Assembly: GCA_003996215.1 (NCBI GenBank)
Contig: QJPP01000686.1
Coordinates: forward strand, 1-64,000
DNA from: Jaltomata sinuosa
Lineage: Eukaryota; Streptophyta; Magnoliopsida; Solanales; Solanaceae
Reading direction: 5' to 3'
DNA length: 64,000 nucleotides
Shown: piece by piece, positions 31,060-43,769 of the stretch
Layout: each line of letters begins with the position of its first letter
Position numbering within the stretch: position 1 is the first letter of the stretch
Notes under the pieces: generated by a model
Database searches by the model: none
The model's input: the letters and a program-made list of their open reading frames with translations, nothing else
What the model was told of the DNA's origin: nothing
Program-made: the position numbers and the translations under genes

Positions 31060-32053
31060 TGTTATTTTGGGTGATAAATAAAATTTGTATTTAAACAAAG
31101 TAAATAGAAACAAGAACTTAAACTATTTACGAAAAATAGTAGAAGAAAAGAGATGAAGAAGAAATCGATCCCATTGAATGCACAGTATATCCTTAAGGAA
31201 ATTATTCCCCTCAAGCACCCGAGGTTGATGGAATATATCCTCCCAGGATAGAACGATTATGCATCAATAGAGTAGCGGTACCTCAAACTCTATTGAACGG
31301 CGAACCACTCAACGGTAGTAAATCACACTTGAATTTAGAAGAAATGTAGAAGTATACTTAACAATTTTGTACTCAAATAGTACTTTATTTTCGTGCTTCA
31401 TATCTGAGGAAGAATCAGATATTTATAGCCAAAAAACACTACTTCAGAAAGGAAGCAAAGGTTCAGAAAAGTTGCACTGTTTCAAATATGACGGGACGAT
31501 GTGCGAAACACACATGAGGGACTACACGTCGCACGTCCCGTCGCACATGAAACCAGTGACTTCTGCTAAACTGGCAGTCATGTGCAAAGTGATGTGCAAA
31601 ACGCACAAGCCATTGTGCATGTCGCATGTCTCTCGCATGTCACAAAACAGTGAGTCAAAAAGATGCGTTATTTTGACGTACGATTCATGTGCGTTTCATA
31701 CATGTCGAAGTGCGGCTCGCACATAGAGCAATATTCTGGGTTAGACCTTTGGCTTAAACAATTAAGTTTAAATAAACTTTCTCCAAAAAGATAATCTCTC
31801 GATCGATCCAAATCCAAATCCAAAGTCGAAGCCGAGCTGAGCTGAGCCGCCGCTGCCGACGGCGCGAGGCTTGTCTTCTTCTCAACCCCTTTAAGACAAT
31901 GAGGAAGTGTTTCTCAATATAAACACTTGAAATTTTTCTTTGCACCACCAATGTGGTACAAATGCTCTTTACAAAAGCAAAAGTAAATTTCCATTTTCCC
32001 TCCATTTCTATTCCCTCCATTTTCAATTCACTTTTCATTACTAAACCCCAATA
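31060..32053 (-). repeat. Copia LTR (3' LTR in element orientation)
   Basis: Matches 36866-37814 at offset about 5806. A purine-rich tract (GTGGGGAATTA on the minus strand) directly abuts it as the likely polypurine tract. The LTR carries several CGCACATG/ACGTCGCACG-type short repeats. Confidence 0.9.
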
Positions 32054-32599
32054 ATTCCCCACATGAATGGGAAATGACTATAAGATGAAAGAATATACGG
32101 ACAAGTTTGTAATCTACAAGTAAAGATTAATTGCATCTGGATAAGTAGGTTTCCCTTTGAACTTTTCGTAGTGAACTTATATCGAATGCACTCGGTTAAT
32201 CGGTAGATGTGATATCTTTGAACCGTCGAAATTTGTTGTATACCTAGACAATACAAGTCACATAATTAACCTTTAACCATTTATGGTTCTCACGATTTTA
32301 TTCGTTTCAGCCATGAACACTACCTGGTTTCATAAGTGCTTAGAGAATCGGCCTTTACCATTATTCTCCTTTAAGCGGCTTACACTTCACACTTACATAG
32401 GTGTTTTCTAAACGTTTAATCCTATAGATAAACTATTTGGTCATACCTGCCAAACTTAGAAACTATTAAAAAGCTTTAAGCCTTAAAAGCTTTACCCTTA
32501 TTTTTGAACATTGTCTTCATCACGAGAATGAGTTGAGTTATTTGACAATGTTGACCGTCAATCATAACTTTGTTTTTCTCCTTGAACCTAGCTCTTGGG

Positions 32600-33888
32600 A
32601 TCTCCAGTCTACTAGGTAGAGTTACCGTTATGATGACTTGTCCTAGGCCTTAAACCCATTCTCCTTGATGATCTTTCAACTACCTCTCTAGTTAGGCCTT
32701 TTGTAAGTGGATCCGACACATTATCTTTAGACTTTACATAGTCAATCGTGATAATTCTACTATAAAGTAGTTGTCTAATGGTGTTATGTCTCTGTCAAAT
32801 GTAACGAGATTTTCCGTTATACATAATGCTTCCTGTCTTACCTATTACCGCTTGGCTATCCTAGTGTATGTATACAGGTGCCAACGGTTTGGGCCAGAAT
32901 GAAATATCTTCCAAGAAATTTCTGAGCCACTCAGCTTCTTCACCGGCTTTATCTAAAGCTATAAACTCAAATTCCATTGTAGAGCGAGCGATACATGTTT
33001 GTTTGGATGACTTCCAAGAAACTGCTCCTCCACCAAGAGTAAATACATATCCACTTGTGGATTTGACTTCAGATGATTAGGTGATCCAATTTGCATCACT
33101 ATATCCTTCAAGTACTGCGCGATATTTGTTATAATGCAGGGCATAATTTTGAGTATGTTTCGAATACCCCAAAACTCATTTCATTGCCATCCAATGAATT
33201 TGATTGGGATTACTTGTGTACTGACTTAGTTTACTAATAACACATGCTATATATGATCGTGTACATTTCATGATATACATCAAACTTTCCAATACTCGTG
33301 CGTATTTTAATTGTGAATTGCTTTCACCTTCATTCTTTTGAAGTGCAAAACTTACATCCATTGGCGTCTTGGCAACATTGAAATTCAAATATTTGAATTT
33401 ATCAAGTACCTTTTCAATGTAATGATACTGTGACAATGCTAGACCTTAAGGAGTTTTATGATTCTGATCCCTAAGATCACGTCAGCAACTCCTAAGCCTT
33501 TCATATCAAATTTGCTAGCCAGCATACACTTAGTAACATTTATGTCAGAAATGTCTCTACTGATGATCAACATATCATCAACGTATAAACAGTCAATGAC
33601 TTTATGATTTGGAGTGTCCTTAATGTAAATATATTTATCACACTCATTAATCTTAAATCCATTTGTCAATATTATTTGGTCAAATTTTGCATGCCATTGT
33701 TTGGGTGCTTGTTTTAGTTCATAAAGTGACTTAACAAGTTTGAACACTTTCCTTTCATTACAAGGAACCACAAAACCCTCAGGTTGTTCCATGTAAATTT
33801 CTTCCTCCAACTCTCCATTCAAGAAAGCCGTTTTCACATCCATTTGATGGATTGCAAGTCCATATGCAGCCGCCAATGCAACTAACAT
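32600..33888 (-). pseudogene. Copia reverse transcriptase and RNase H
   Basis: RT (33439-33888) has DVKTAFLNGELEEEIYMEQP, then LYELKQAPKQWHAKFD, and the catalytic YVDDM. RNase H follows (33176-33436 and, after a frame change, 32870-33080), with YSDANW-like sequence, STSGYVF and ending near 32690 with SKDNVSDPLTKGL, the usual end of copia pol. At least two frameshifts and a stop split it. Confidence 0.85.
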
Positions 33889-34995
33889 TCGAATAGATGT
33901 TATTATTGTTACCGGCGAATATGTGTCAAAATAATCAAGACCTTACTTTTGTCTATAACCTTTGACAACAAGTCTTGCCTTATATTTGTCAATAGTTCCA
34001 TTATCTTTCATTTTCCTTTTAAAGATCCATTTGGAACCTAAAGATTTACTTCCAGGAGGAAGATCAACCAATTCCCAAGTATGGTTGCTCAAGATTGATT
34101 CAATCTCACTATTGACAGCTTCTTTTCAAAAAAGTTGAGTCTCCTAAAAACATAACTTCTTTAAACGCTTGAGGCTCATTTTCAAGAAGGAATGTTACAA
34201 AATCCGGTCCAAAGGTGTCCTTTGACGTTTACCACATCTTGGATCTTCTTCATTAAGAGTACTTTCTTTTGATTCTTCCCAAGGCGTTTAGTTCTTTCAC
34301 TTGACGACTCACTATTCATTTTATATGGATATATGTTTTCAAAGAATTCATCATTATCTGATTGTATTATCGTATTATCATGAATATCGGGATGATCAAA
34401 TTTATGAACCAAAATTGATATGCTTTACTATTTGTAGCATATCCAATAAAAATACAATATACAATCTTTGGTCCTATTTTGACCCTCTTGGGTTTAGGAA
34501 CTTGGACTTTCGCTAAGCACCCCCACACTTTGAAATATTTCAAGTTGGGTTTTCTTCTTTTCCATTTCTCATATGGAATAGATTGCGTTTTGCTATGGGA
34601 TACTCTATTGAGTATTTTATTTACTGTAAGGATAGCTTCCCCCATAAGATTTGCGATTAATCGGAACGTATTAATAAGGCATTCATTATTTCCTTCAACG
34701 TTCAGTTTTTCCTTTCCGTAATTCCATTAGATTGAGGTGTATAAGGGGCAGTAGTTTGATGAATAATTTCATTTTCTAAACATATTGCTTCAAAAGGAGA
34801 TTCATACTCTCCACCCCTATCACTCCTTATCATTTTGATCTTTTTGTTCAACTGATTTTCAACTTCAATTTTGTATTGCTTAAGTGCTTCAATTGCTTCA
34901 TCTTTACTGTTAAGCAAGTAAATATAATAATATCGAGTACAATCATCAATGAAGGTTATGAACCTTTTTCTACCGCGAGATGGTATTGACTTCAT
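33889..34995 (-). pseudogene. Copia integrase
   Basis: The 34702-34995 frame has FITFIDDCTRYYYIYLLNSK (first catalytic Asp), SDRGGEY (second Asp) and APYTPQSNGITERKN (catalytic Glu). The 34367-34645 frame continues with MGEAILTVNKILNRV and the conserved KVWGCLAKV. A frameshift near 34700 and others beyond 34367 separate the pieces. About 33890-34180 contains the linker to RT. Confidence 0.85.
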
Positions 34996-35139
34996 ATCAC
35001 AAATATTTGTGTAAATTAAGTCTAAGGGATTGGAATTCCTTTCAAAAGACTTATACGATGTTTAACAAATTTAGATTCAATACAGATTTGGAATTATGAT
35101 TTACTGCACTCAAACTTAGGCAAAATACCTCTAAACTTA

Positions 35140-36447
35140 TCAAATTTTTCTAGGTTTGAAATTGACATGTCCTAAACGAACATGCCATAAATCGTTTGAC
35201 TCAATCAAATAAGAAGAAACTAAACTCTTATTCATTTCAACAATCATTATATTGAGTTTGAAAAGGCCCTGAGTTAGGTAACCTTTTTCTACATACATTT
35301 CATTCTTACTAATTACAACCTTATCAAAACAAAAACACTTGAATCCATTCTTAGTAAGAAGTGAAGTTGAGACCAAGTTCTTCCATAAATCAGGAACATG
35401 AAGGACATTGTTTAGAGTCACGACCTTGCCGAATGTCATCTTCAAGCATATCTTGCATGTTCCTTCAACTTTTGCTGTAGCGGAGTTTGCCATAAAGATG
35501 CTCTCATCGGGTCCAGCGGGAGCATAGGATGCAAACAAATCCTTATTGGCACACTCATGACGGGTGACACCAGAATCTATCCACCATTCCCTTGAGTTGC
35601 CAACCAAGTTGCATTCAGAAAGCATGACACACAAGTCACCCACTTGTTCAACCATGTTTGCTTGACCTTTGTTCTTGCCTTTCTTTGAAGCCCGACAATC
35701 CGAAGACTTATGACCAGCCTTGCCACAATTATAACAGTTGCCTTTGAACTTCTTCTTTGGTGGATTGTTCTTTGGTCCAGAAGGATTTTTTTTTTGTTAG
35801 TTCTTCTTCAATAATATATGCTCCCGATATTGTTGAACTTGCTCGAGACTTCTTTTTTGCAGTCTTGTTGTCCTCTTCTATTCTTAGACGAACAATCAAT
35901 TCATCAAGAGTCATTTCCTTGCGCTTATGCTTCAAGTAGTTCTTAAATTCTCTCAATAAAGGAGACAAATTTTCTATGAAGGCTTCCACTTGAAAAGCTT
36001 CATTTGTTGCCATACCTTCAAAAGTAAGGTTAACGTTTGTAACAAATTTAAAATAACCAATAATAAAGGTATTAAAGTTATTTCTACCTTCTGCAAGGAG
36101 ATCATGAACGATGACTTATAATTCTTGAACTTGTGACATGACAGTCTTGTTGTCAACCATTTTAAAATTCAAGAACTTTGCAGCCACAAACTTTTTCAGT
36201 CCGGCATCCTCAGTTTTGTATTTCTTCTCAAGAGCATTCCATAACTCTTTGAAGTCTTACAAATGCTGAAGATGTTGTACAAGCCATCCTCTAAGCCATT
36301 GAGAATATAGTTCTTGCATAGGAAATCTGAATGTTTTCGTGCTTCAGTAACCACAAACTTCTCTTTATTCGGAGTTCCTTCAGCCAACACAGGAACGTCC
36401 TCATTTATGAAACGTTGCAGGCTTAGAGTAGTGAGATAGAAGAACAT
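35140..36447 (-). pseudogene. Copia gag and protease
   Basis: Gag pieces (35729-36447) include LSPLLREFKNYLKHKRKEMT and LDELIVRLRIEE, and are followed by a CCHC knuckle around 35690-35740. The protease (35140-35655) has WWIDSGVTRH, then the pre-integrase motif LWHVRLGHVNF. Gag is split by a stop near 36195 and frame changes. DSGVTRH rather than the usual DSGATxH is a small oddity. Confidence 0.85.
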
Positions 36448-36865
36448 CTTCTACGACCATCTCTTGAAGTCGATACCTAGAAATATTTCTGGCTTTTCTG
36501 CCATAGCCATTGTTGGTGCAACATTCGTACGACTTGATGACACGATAGTTGTTACCGCAGGGGCAACACTATTCACAACAGAATCATTTTGATGTTCTGT
36601 TTGATTCGTTATTTTTCTATCACAAATTTGAAAAACAATTTAGTATTAAAAAATACTAACAATAAAGACTGTATCTTTATTCAACCTTATTTCTAGTTGA
36701 AAATGACGTTTTTATATTCTTCAAATCATTCAACCGAATGAACTCTAAGTTCTGACGAAGTTTTTATATTCTTCAAATCAGAACGAAGATTCAAATGGAG
36801 TAGAAAATCAAAAGGTTTGAATCTCCTGAAACTTTCAATACAGATAACAATAATTTCCTTAAGAT

Positions 36866-37814
36866 TATTATTTTGGGTGATAAATAAAATTTGTATTTAA
36901 ACAAAGTAAGTAGAAACAAGAACTTAAACTATTTACGAAAAATAGTAGAAGAAAAGAGATGAAGAAGAAATCGAGCCCACTGAATGCACAGTGTGTCCTT
37001 AAGGAAATTATTCCCCTCAAGCACCCGAGGTTGATGGAATATATCCTCCCAGGATAGAAGGATTATGCATCAATAGAGTAGCGGCACCTCAAACTCATTG
37101 AACGGCGAATCACTCAATGGTAGTAAATCACATTTGAATTTAGAAAAAATGTAGAAATATACTTAACAATTTTGTACTCAAATAGTACTTTATTTTTGTG
37201 CTTCATATCTGAGGAAGAATCAAATATTTATAGCCAAAAAACACTGCTTCAGAAAGAAAGCAAATGTTCAGAAAAGTTACACTATTTCAGATATGACGAG
37301 ACGATGTGAGAAACACACATGAGAAAGTGCACGTCGCACGTCCCATCGCATATAAAACCAGTGACTTCTGCCAAACTAGCAGTCATATGCAAAGTGATGT
37401 ACGAAACGCACAAGCCATTGTGCGTGTCGCATGTCTCTCGCATGTCACAAAATAGTGAGTCAAAAAGATTCGTCATTTTAACATGCGTTTCGCACATGCC
37501 GAAGTGTGGCTCGCACATGGAGAAATATTCTGGGTTAGACTTTTAAATAAATTTTATCCAAAACGATAATCTCTTGATCTTTTCCAAATCCAAAGCCAAA
37601 GCTGAAGCCAAGTCGAGGCGACGCCGACGACGACGACGACGCGAGGCTTGTCTTCTTCTCAACCTCTTTAAGACAATGAGGAAGTATTTCTCAATATAAA
37701 CACTTAAAATTTTCTTTTCACCACCAATGTGGTACAAATTCTCTTTACAAAAGCAAAAATAAAATTTTATTTTTCCTCTATTTTCTATTCACTTTTCATT
37801 ACTAAACCCCAACA
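36866..37814 (-). repeat. Copia LTR (5' LTR in element orientation)
   Basis: Partner of 31060-32053. It has a GAC/CGACGACGACG microsatellite at about 37617-37642 where the other LTR has CCGCTGCCGACGGCG, so the two have diverged in this tract. No canonical TGGTATCAGAGCC primer site is seen beside it. Confidence 0.88.
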
Positions 37815-37833
37815 TAAATATCTTATTACATTC

Positions 37834-38514
37834 TGTAACACCCCGTGTATTTGAAGATATATTTTATCTCGTGTCAAAGGCTTACAAGCCTAAATTAGAG
37901 AATTTTATTGAAAAATCTCACACGTTCAGGGGAATCTGATTAAATTGGAATGTGATAAAATATATTTTTGTCGTCTTCCAAAATGTCATGAATATTTATG
38001 AGAAACTCGTTAGTTATGATATATTTGTATATGTATTTATATTTTTAAATATTTTTATAATTTAATATCTAATGGAGGTAGTAAATCTAGTTATGTTGAA
38101 AAATTATTATTATATGAGGTACGCTTTGTTTGAAATAATTTTCTATTAATTGTGGTATATTCAAAAGGTTATATGTATTTTACCATGAACCTACGCAAAC
38201 CCGAGTACCTTCATAGTGGGATAAAAAAATGGGGTGTAAACACACATGGAAGTGGAGGATGTAGACACTTTCTTAAATTAATTACTTTTTAATAACTTTT
38301 CAAAAAAAAAAAGCTTATTACTTTTATCAATCAATTAATTGTTAATTAAGATCTATTCATTTAGTCGGTTGATTAGGTATATGTAAAGTGACTGGCAAAT
38401 TTTACTTACTCTCTTCCTTACAAAGATCAGTATATTGAACTAACTTTAAGTATTAGGTATGTATTGAACTTATTCCATTGTGAGGGTCGGTCAAAAGTGA
38501 TCCAACCCCATTAA
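37834..38514 (+). mobile_element. Solo-LTR-like sequence, left part (interrupted by gypsy element)
   Basis: Starts TGTAACACCCCGTGTATTTG, a common start of plant gypsy LTRs. Its continuation is at 47130-49641. The preceding 5-mer CATTC and the 5-mer CGTTC after 49641 differ by one base, consistent with an old target duplication. No internal coding region is attached. Confidence 0.6.
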
Positions 38515-40728
38515 TGTCATGATCCAGACCATCGTGAGTGACACCCACCCAATACCCCCGGGTGAGAGGACCAATACTGACCCAATGCTTAATCATTTTA
38601 GCATCTTAAAACCAATGCATAAAATAAACTAGCAATAAAATCTCAAACACTATATCATAAAACTGCGGAAACATTCTCCCTAGAACCTGAAAGTCATCTT
38701 ACCAAAACATCCTATCAAAATTGTCTAGAAATACGACGATGCAACCCCAAAATCTACAAAGTCTAAGCCCGAAATAAGTGGTCTATAACTAACAGAAAGA
38801 AACCAAGGTAGCTCGATCGAAGAAGCTCACCCTTGATGTCTGAAAACGCTGGGACTACAGGTGAGGTCGCGTGTCAGTCGCCGGAAGATTGCATATACTC
38901 ACAAAAAGAAACGTAAGTGCAGAATCAGTACACAGCCACCATGTACTGGTAGGATTATCAACCAGTTTCAAATAAGCAGTATATGAACAACAACTAAAGT
39001 TAAGTAATGCACAGGAAACATGCGAACAAGCCAACAGATTTCCCTGGACTACATGTCTCTTCCTAGCTTATCCCCGCATGTAATCCACTTCACAACCATT
39101 GACAACATTCAATGACAGACAATAAACATCCCATGGTACAAAACCTGTACCCACCCCGGGATTTCCCTAACATCACCTAAGTGTTAAACATGCAACTCGG
39201 TCTACACCAAGACCAAACTCACAATCAAATAACAATGACCCAGCCTCTCAAGGATCATATGCAATAGTCACAAATTCAGAAACACAACCCAGTTCACTCA
39301 TGGAACCATTATCAGAATACAACAATTCAATAAAATAAACCTGTACCAGGCGTGGTACCCGAGCCAACCATTTTGTATCCCGTACCAAGCGGGGTACCCG
39401 CGCCAACCATTTAGTATCCCGTACCAGACGTGGTACCTGAGCCAACCATTTGTTATTCCGTATCAGGCGTGGTACTCGAGACAACTGAATGTCTCACAGA
39501 AATCCAACAGTCAAAAACAATGAACAAATCAACACTTATAGACCAATAAGCAATAACACCTAGTCCATTTCACAAGACTGGTAATCGGACACTTAGACAT
39601 TCATAAAACACTCCCTAAGCATGCACCTCATACAACACTTAAACAAAAGCACACAGACATACAATGCATAAGGGAATTAATAACCATCACCTACCTCAAA
39701 ATGTTCCAAAGCTCTACTCAATCGGAGCTTTCTCGTTTCCCGAAGTTCTTGCCAATTCTTGGTCTAAAATAATACACAATAACCAAAAATCAATCCTTAT
39801 GGCCTACTAGTTACCCGAATTATGAAAAATCTCAAAATCCAGGCCAACCATGATCATTCCTCCCTTTTCCCGGGCCTTTCCACCATTAATCACCTATTCC
39901 TACAATTTTTCATGGATACATTTAGAGAATTAAGGTCACATAATCATAATCTAATGGAATTAATAACACCCAAGAACTTCTACACTCTAGAATCCCCTCC
40001 TTCCCTGAATTCTACTATCCTAGGTCATTCCAAACCTTTCCCCAAGTCCACCCCTAGCAATTCTATCGCATTGGAAAGATAGTACGGAGTTTAGGGAGTA
40101 GAATTCTTACCTCTAGGACGAAAAATGGTGGAAAACTGATGGAGTTTGCCTAAAATCGCCTTGCCCTTCTCCCAAAACGTTCTTGATGAAAACTGAACGT
40201 TTTGGGGAAGTTTTCTGCATTAAATCCCGACTAGTCTGCTATAGCGGTCCACGCTCTGCTATAGCAGTACCGCCATAGCGGAACCATCCACTATAGCGAT
40301 GCTGACCAACGTTGACTTCCACTATAACTGTATTTTCTCTGCTACGACAGAGGTTGTTATGGCGGTGTGGCGGTTGACACAAGACAAAAAGTTATAAAAT
40401 CCCCCAAATTGGTCCATTTTATAACACACTCATTTTCTTGACATTTTGAAACAACCCTTTCACGTCAACCTCAATACCGGGAGTTCTACTTACCCGAATT
40501 CGATTCTGAAAATTTCTCCGGACTCCTTTATGTTTTAGCTAAACAGAAAATTAGCTCAAAACAGTACATATTACCCAATATTTACTCGGATTGCTCTAGA
40601 CCATATCTCGCTCCAAAACTGGCCGAGAGTAGCCTAGCCCAAAATTTTCAACTCTCAAATCTGGAAGTTTTCTGACTTGAAATTTGGCACAAAAAGTCTA
40701 CCCATAATGATGAACCTGGTCATTACAA
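38515..40728 (-). repeat. Gypsy LTR (3' LTR), 2214 bp
   Basis: Contains four 39-bp GTACC repeats (39343-39483) and a cluster of CTATAGCGG-type motifs (about 40235-40370). About 113 bp near 38850-38963 are missing from the partner LTR. Confidence 0.92.
39343..39483. repeat. 39-bp tandem repeat, four units, in the gypsy LTR
   Basis: Units start at 39343, 39382, 39421 and 39460 (last one partial). Each carries GTACCAGGCGTGGTAC-like palindromes (GTACCA / TGGTAC) followed by CCGAGCCAACCATTT. The other LTR has only two units, at 45830 and 45869. Confidence 0.95.
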
Positions 40729-40789
40729 TAGATACCGATTTACCCATCATTCATCCTCGAACGATCCAACCTGAAATTATGAAAATAAA

Positions 40790-43694
40790 GAAAGGAAAGT
40801 GTAGTACCTGAATCCTCAAACAAGTGAGGGTACTTGTCCCGCATGTCCTTCTAGGTTTCCCAAGTGGCTTTATCAACCGAACGATGCTTTCATTGAACCT
40901 TTACCACACTGATCACCTTTGTCCTTAATTTTTAGATGTCCCGATCAAGAATCACAACCGTTTCCTCTTTATAGCAAAGATCCTTATCAAATAACACCTC
41001 ATCCCACTTGATGATGTAGTCCCCATCCCCGTGGTATCGCTTTAGCATAGATACATGGAATACCGGATGGACACTCGACAAACTGGACGGCAGTGCTAAC
41101 CTATAAGCCACTATCCCTACAATATCAAGAACTTCAAACGGTCCAATAAACCGAGGGCTGAGCTTGCCCTTCTTACCGAAACGGATAACTCCCTGCATTG
41201 GTGACACTTTCAATAGCACTTGTTCACCAATCTGAAAATCCATGTCCCTTACCTTGCGATCCGCATATTCTTTTTGCCCGCTTTGGGCCGCTAGCAACTT
41301 GGTCTGAATGTCTCATACTTTTTATTGTGCTTTCCTTACCAAGTCCATGCCCAAAGGCTTTACATCGCCTTCCTTAAACCACCCTATAGGTGACCTACAA
41401 CCCCTTCCGTACAGTGCTCCAAATAGTGCCAGGTCGATGCTGGAGTGGTAGCTATTGTTGTATGAGAACTCACACAACAGTAGAAACTGGTCCCAATGAC
41501 CCCCGAAGCCAATCACACATGCTCTCAGCATGTCCTCCAATACCTGGATCGTCCTCTTCGATTGACCATCAGTCTGAGGATGGAAGGCTGTACTAAAGGT
41601 GAGTTGAGTGCCCAACTCTTCATATAACTTACCCCAAAACTTAGAGGTAAACTGCGTACCCCTGTCTGAAATAATGTATAGTGGTACCCCGTGCAATCTC
41701 ATGATCTCTTTCACATAGATCTTAGCCAATTGCTGCGAATTTTAGTCCACCCTGACTGGAATAAAATGAGGTGACTTGGTCTGCCTTTCCACAATGACCC
41801 AAATAGAGTCATAATTCCCCAAAGTCTTGGGAAGACCTACCACGAAGTCCATGGCTATCCGTTCCCAATTCCACTCTGGAATGGGCATCCTCTAAAGTAG
41901 TTCTACAGGTCTTTATGCTTATACTTTAACTTCTGGCAATTTTGACATTTGGACACAAAATCAGCTATGTCTCTTTTCATCCCGAGCCACCAGTAAAGCT
42001 GCCTCAAATCCCTGTACATTTTGGTTACACCCGGATAAATCAAATACCGCGAGCCATGAGCCTTTGCTAATACTTTCAGAATGATGTCATCAACCCGAGG
42101 AACATAAATCCTTCCTCTGAAATTCAATACCCCGCCATCATCCAACGTGGCATCCCTGGACTTTCCGGATATTGCTTTGCTTTGAAGCCTGCTCAATTGC
42201 GAATCTTGAAGCTGCTTGGCCTTTATCTCCTTTATGAATGTGGATTTGACCTCAATACTAGCCAACACTCCACCCTGTTCTGAGATATCCAGGTGCATGA
42301 ATTTAGATTCCAAAGCCTGAATCTCCCTCGCCAAAGGTCATTTAGACACCCCCAAACAAGCCAAACTGCCCATGCTGACTGTCTTCCAACTCAATGTGTC
42401 TGCCACCACATTAGCCTTACCCGGATGGTACTGAATGGTCACTTCATAGTCCTTTAACAACTCTATCCACCTTCTCTGCCTCAGATTCAAGTCTTTCTGA
42501 GTAAACACATGTTGCAAACTGCGATGATCAGTGAACACTTCACACTTGATACCATAAAGATAGTGTCTCCAAATCTTGAGTGCAAAAACCACCACTGCCA
42601 ACTCTAAGTCGTGAGTGGGATAATTCCTCTCATGAACCTTCAATTTTCTAAAATCATATGCTATCACATTCTTGTCCTGCATCAACACAGCACCCAAACC
42701 CGAATGTGAAGCATCACAATAAACAATAAAGTCCTTACCTTCAACTGGCAAAGACAAAACAGGAGCCGTGGTCAGAAGTGTCTTGAGCTTTTGGAAGCTC
42801 TTGTCACACTTGTCGGACCACACAAACGGTACCTCTTTCTGAGCCAGCCTTGTCAAGTGAGTATCAATAGATGCGAAATCCTTGACAAACCTACGGTAGT
42901 AGCCTGCAATTCCCACAAAACTTCTCACCTCAGTTACCGAGCTAGGCCGGACCCAACTCTTGACTGCCTCAATCTTATGGGGATACACCATCACCCCCTT
43001 TTCTGACACTACATTCCCCAAGAACGCGACTGAAGTCAACCAAAATTCACACTTAGAGAACTTTGCATAAAGCTTTTGGTGCCTCAATATTTCTAACACA
43101 ATACGGAGATGTTCAACATGCTCCTCCCTACTCTTGGAGTAGATCAATATATCATCAATGAACACAATGACGAACGAATCCAAATAAGACTTAAATACCC
43201 TATTTATGAGACTCATGAACGCAGCCGGCGCATTAGTCAACCAAAACGACATTACTAAGAACTCGTAATGCCCATACCGAGTCTAAAAAGCAGTCTTAGG
43301 ATTGTCCTCGAGCCTAATCTTTAACTGATGATACCCTGACCTTAAGTAGATCTTCGAGAACACAAATGCACCATGTACCTGGTCAAACAGATCATCTATA
43401 TGAGGTAAAGGGTACTTATTCCGGATGGTCACCTATTCAACTGCCTGTAATCTATGCATATCCGCATACTATCATCCATTTTCTTCACAAACAAGATCGG
43501 AGCACCACAAGGCGAAGAACTGGATGGATGAATCCCTTATCTAGGAGTTCCTGAAGCTGAGTCTTAAGTTCCCTTAACTCTGCCAGAGCCATACGATATG
43601 GAGGAATGGAAATTGGGCCAGTGCCCGGCTCCAAGTCAATGCAAAAATTGATATCCCTGTCCAGAGGCATACTAGGCAAATCCGCTGGAAACAC
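40790..43694 (-). pseudogene. Gypsy pol: RT, RNase H, integrase, chromodomain remnant
   Basis: RT starts near 43694 with PISIPPYRMALAELRELKTQ and continues past a frameshift (about 43480) to the catalytic FIDDILIYS. RNase H has VYCDASHSGLGAVLMQ and FTDHRSLQHV. The zinc-binding part of integrase (41903-42334) has HPGVTKMYRDLRQ-like sequence and CQNCQ; the core (41322-41729) has SDRGTQFTS and FHPQTDGQSKRTIQ with Lys instead of the usual Glu. The end (40932-41297) has LSPRFIGPFEVL and HPVFHVSMLK, followed by VDKATWE. Stops near 42335, 41320 and 40930. Confidence 0.9.
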
Positions 43695-43769
43695 CTCCTA
43701 AAACCCTAAAATAATCGGAACTGACTCAATAGATGTGTAAGAAGCTCCATGGCCTCTAGGAGCTGAAAA

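Larger units (their letters stand above)
31060..37814 (-). mobile_element. Ty1/copia retrotransposon, full length but inactive
   Basis: LTRs at 31060-32053 and 36866-37814 (994 and 949 bp) share nearly all their sequence. In plus orientation they run TGTTATTTTGGG to ACCCCAACA, with single-base losses of the terminal TG and CA. The flanking 5-mers TAAAC and TAAAT differ at one base. The coding order on the minus strand is gag, protease, integrase, RT, RNase H, the order of Ty1/copia; similarity is to the Tnt1-94 type. Frameshifts and stops throughout make it non-autonomous. It lies 19 bp from the start of the solo-LTR-like sequence at 37834. Confidence 0.92.

Noticed and set aside
31440..31730. 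CGCACATG-rich repeats in the copia LTR, considered as a CRISPR-like array
   Set aside because: The spacing and units are irregular, the same pattern recurs in the partner LTR, and the context is a plant retrotransposon.
39248..39484. 78-codon minus-strand frame with repeated RVPRLVRDTKWLA units
   Set aside because: It is the translation of the 39-bp LTR tandem repeat; the period is a multiple of three, so the repeat stays open by chance.
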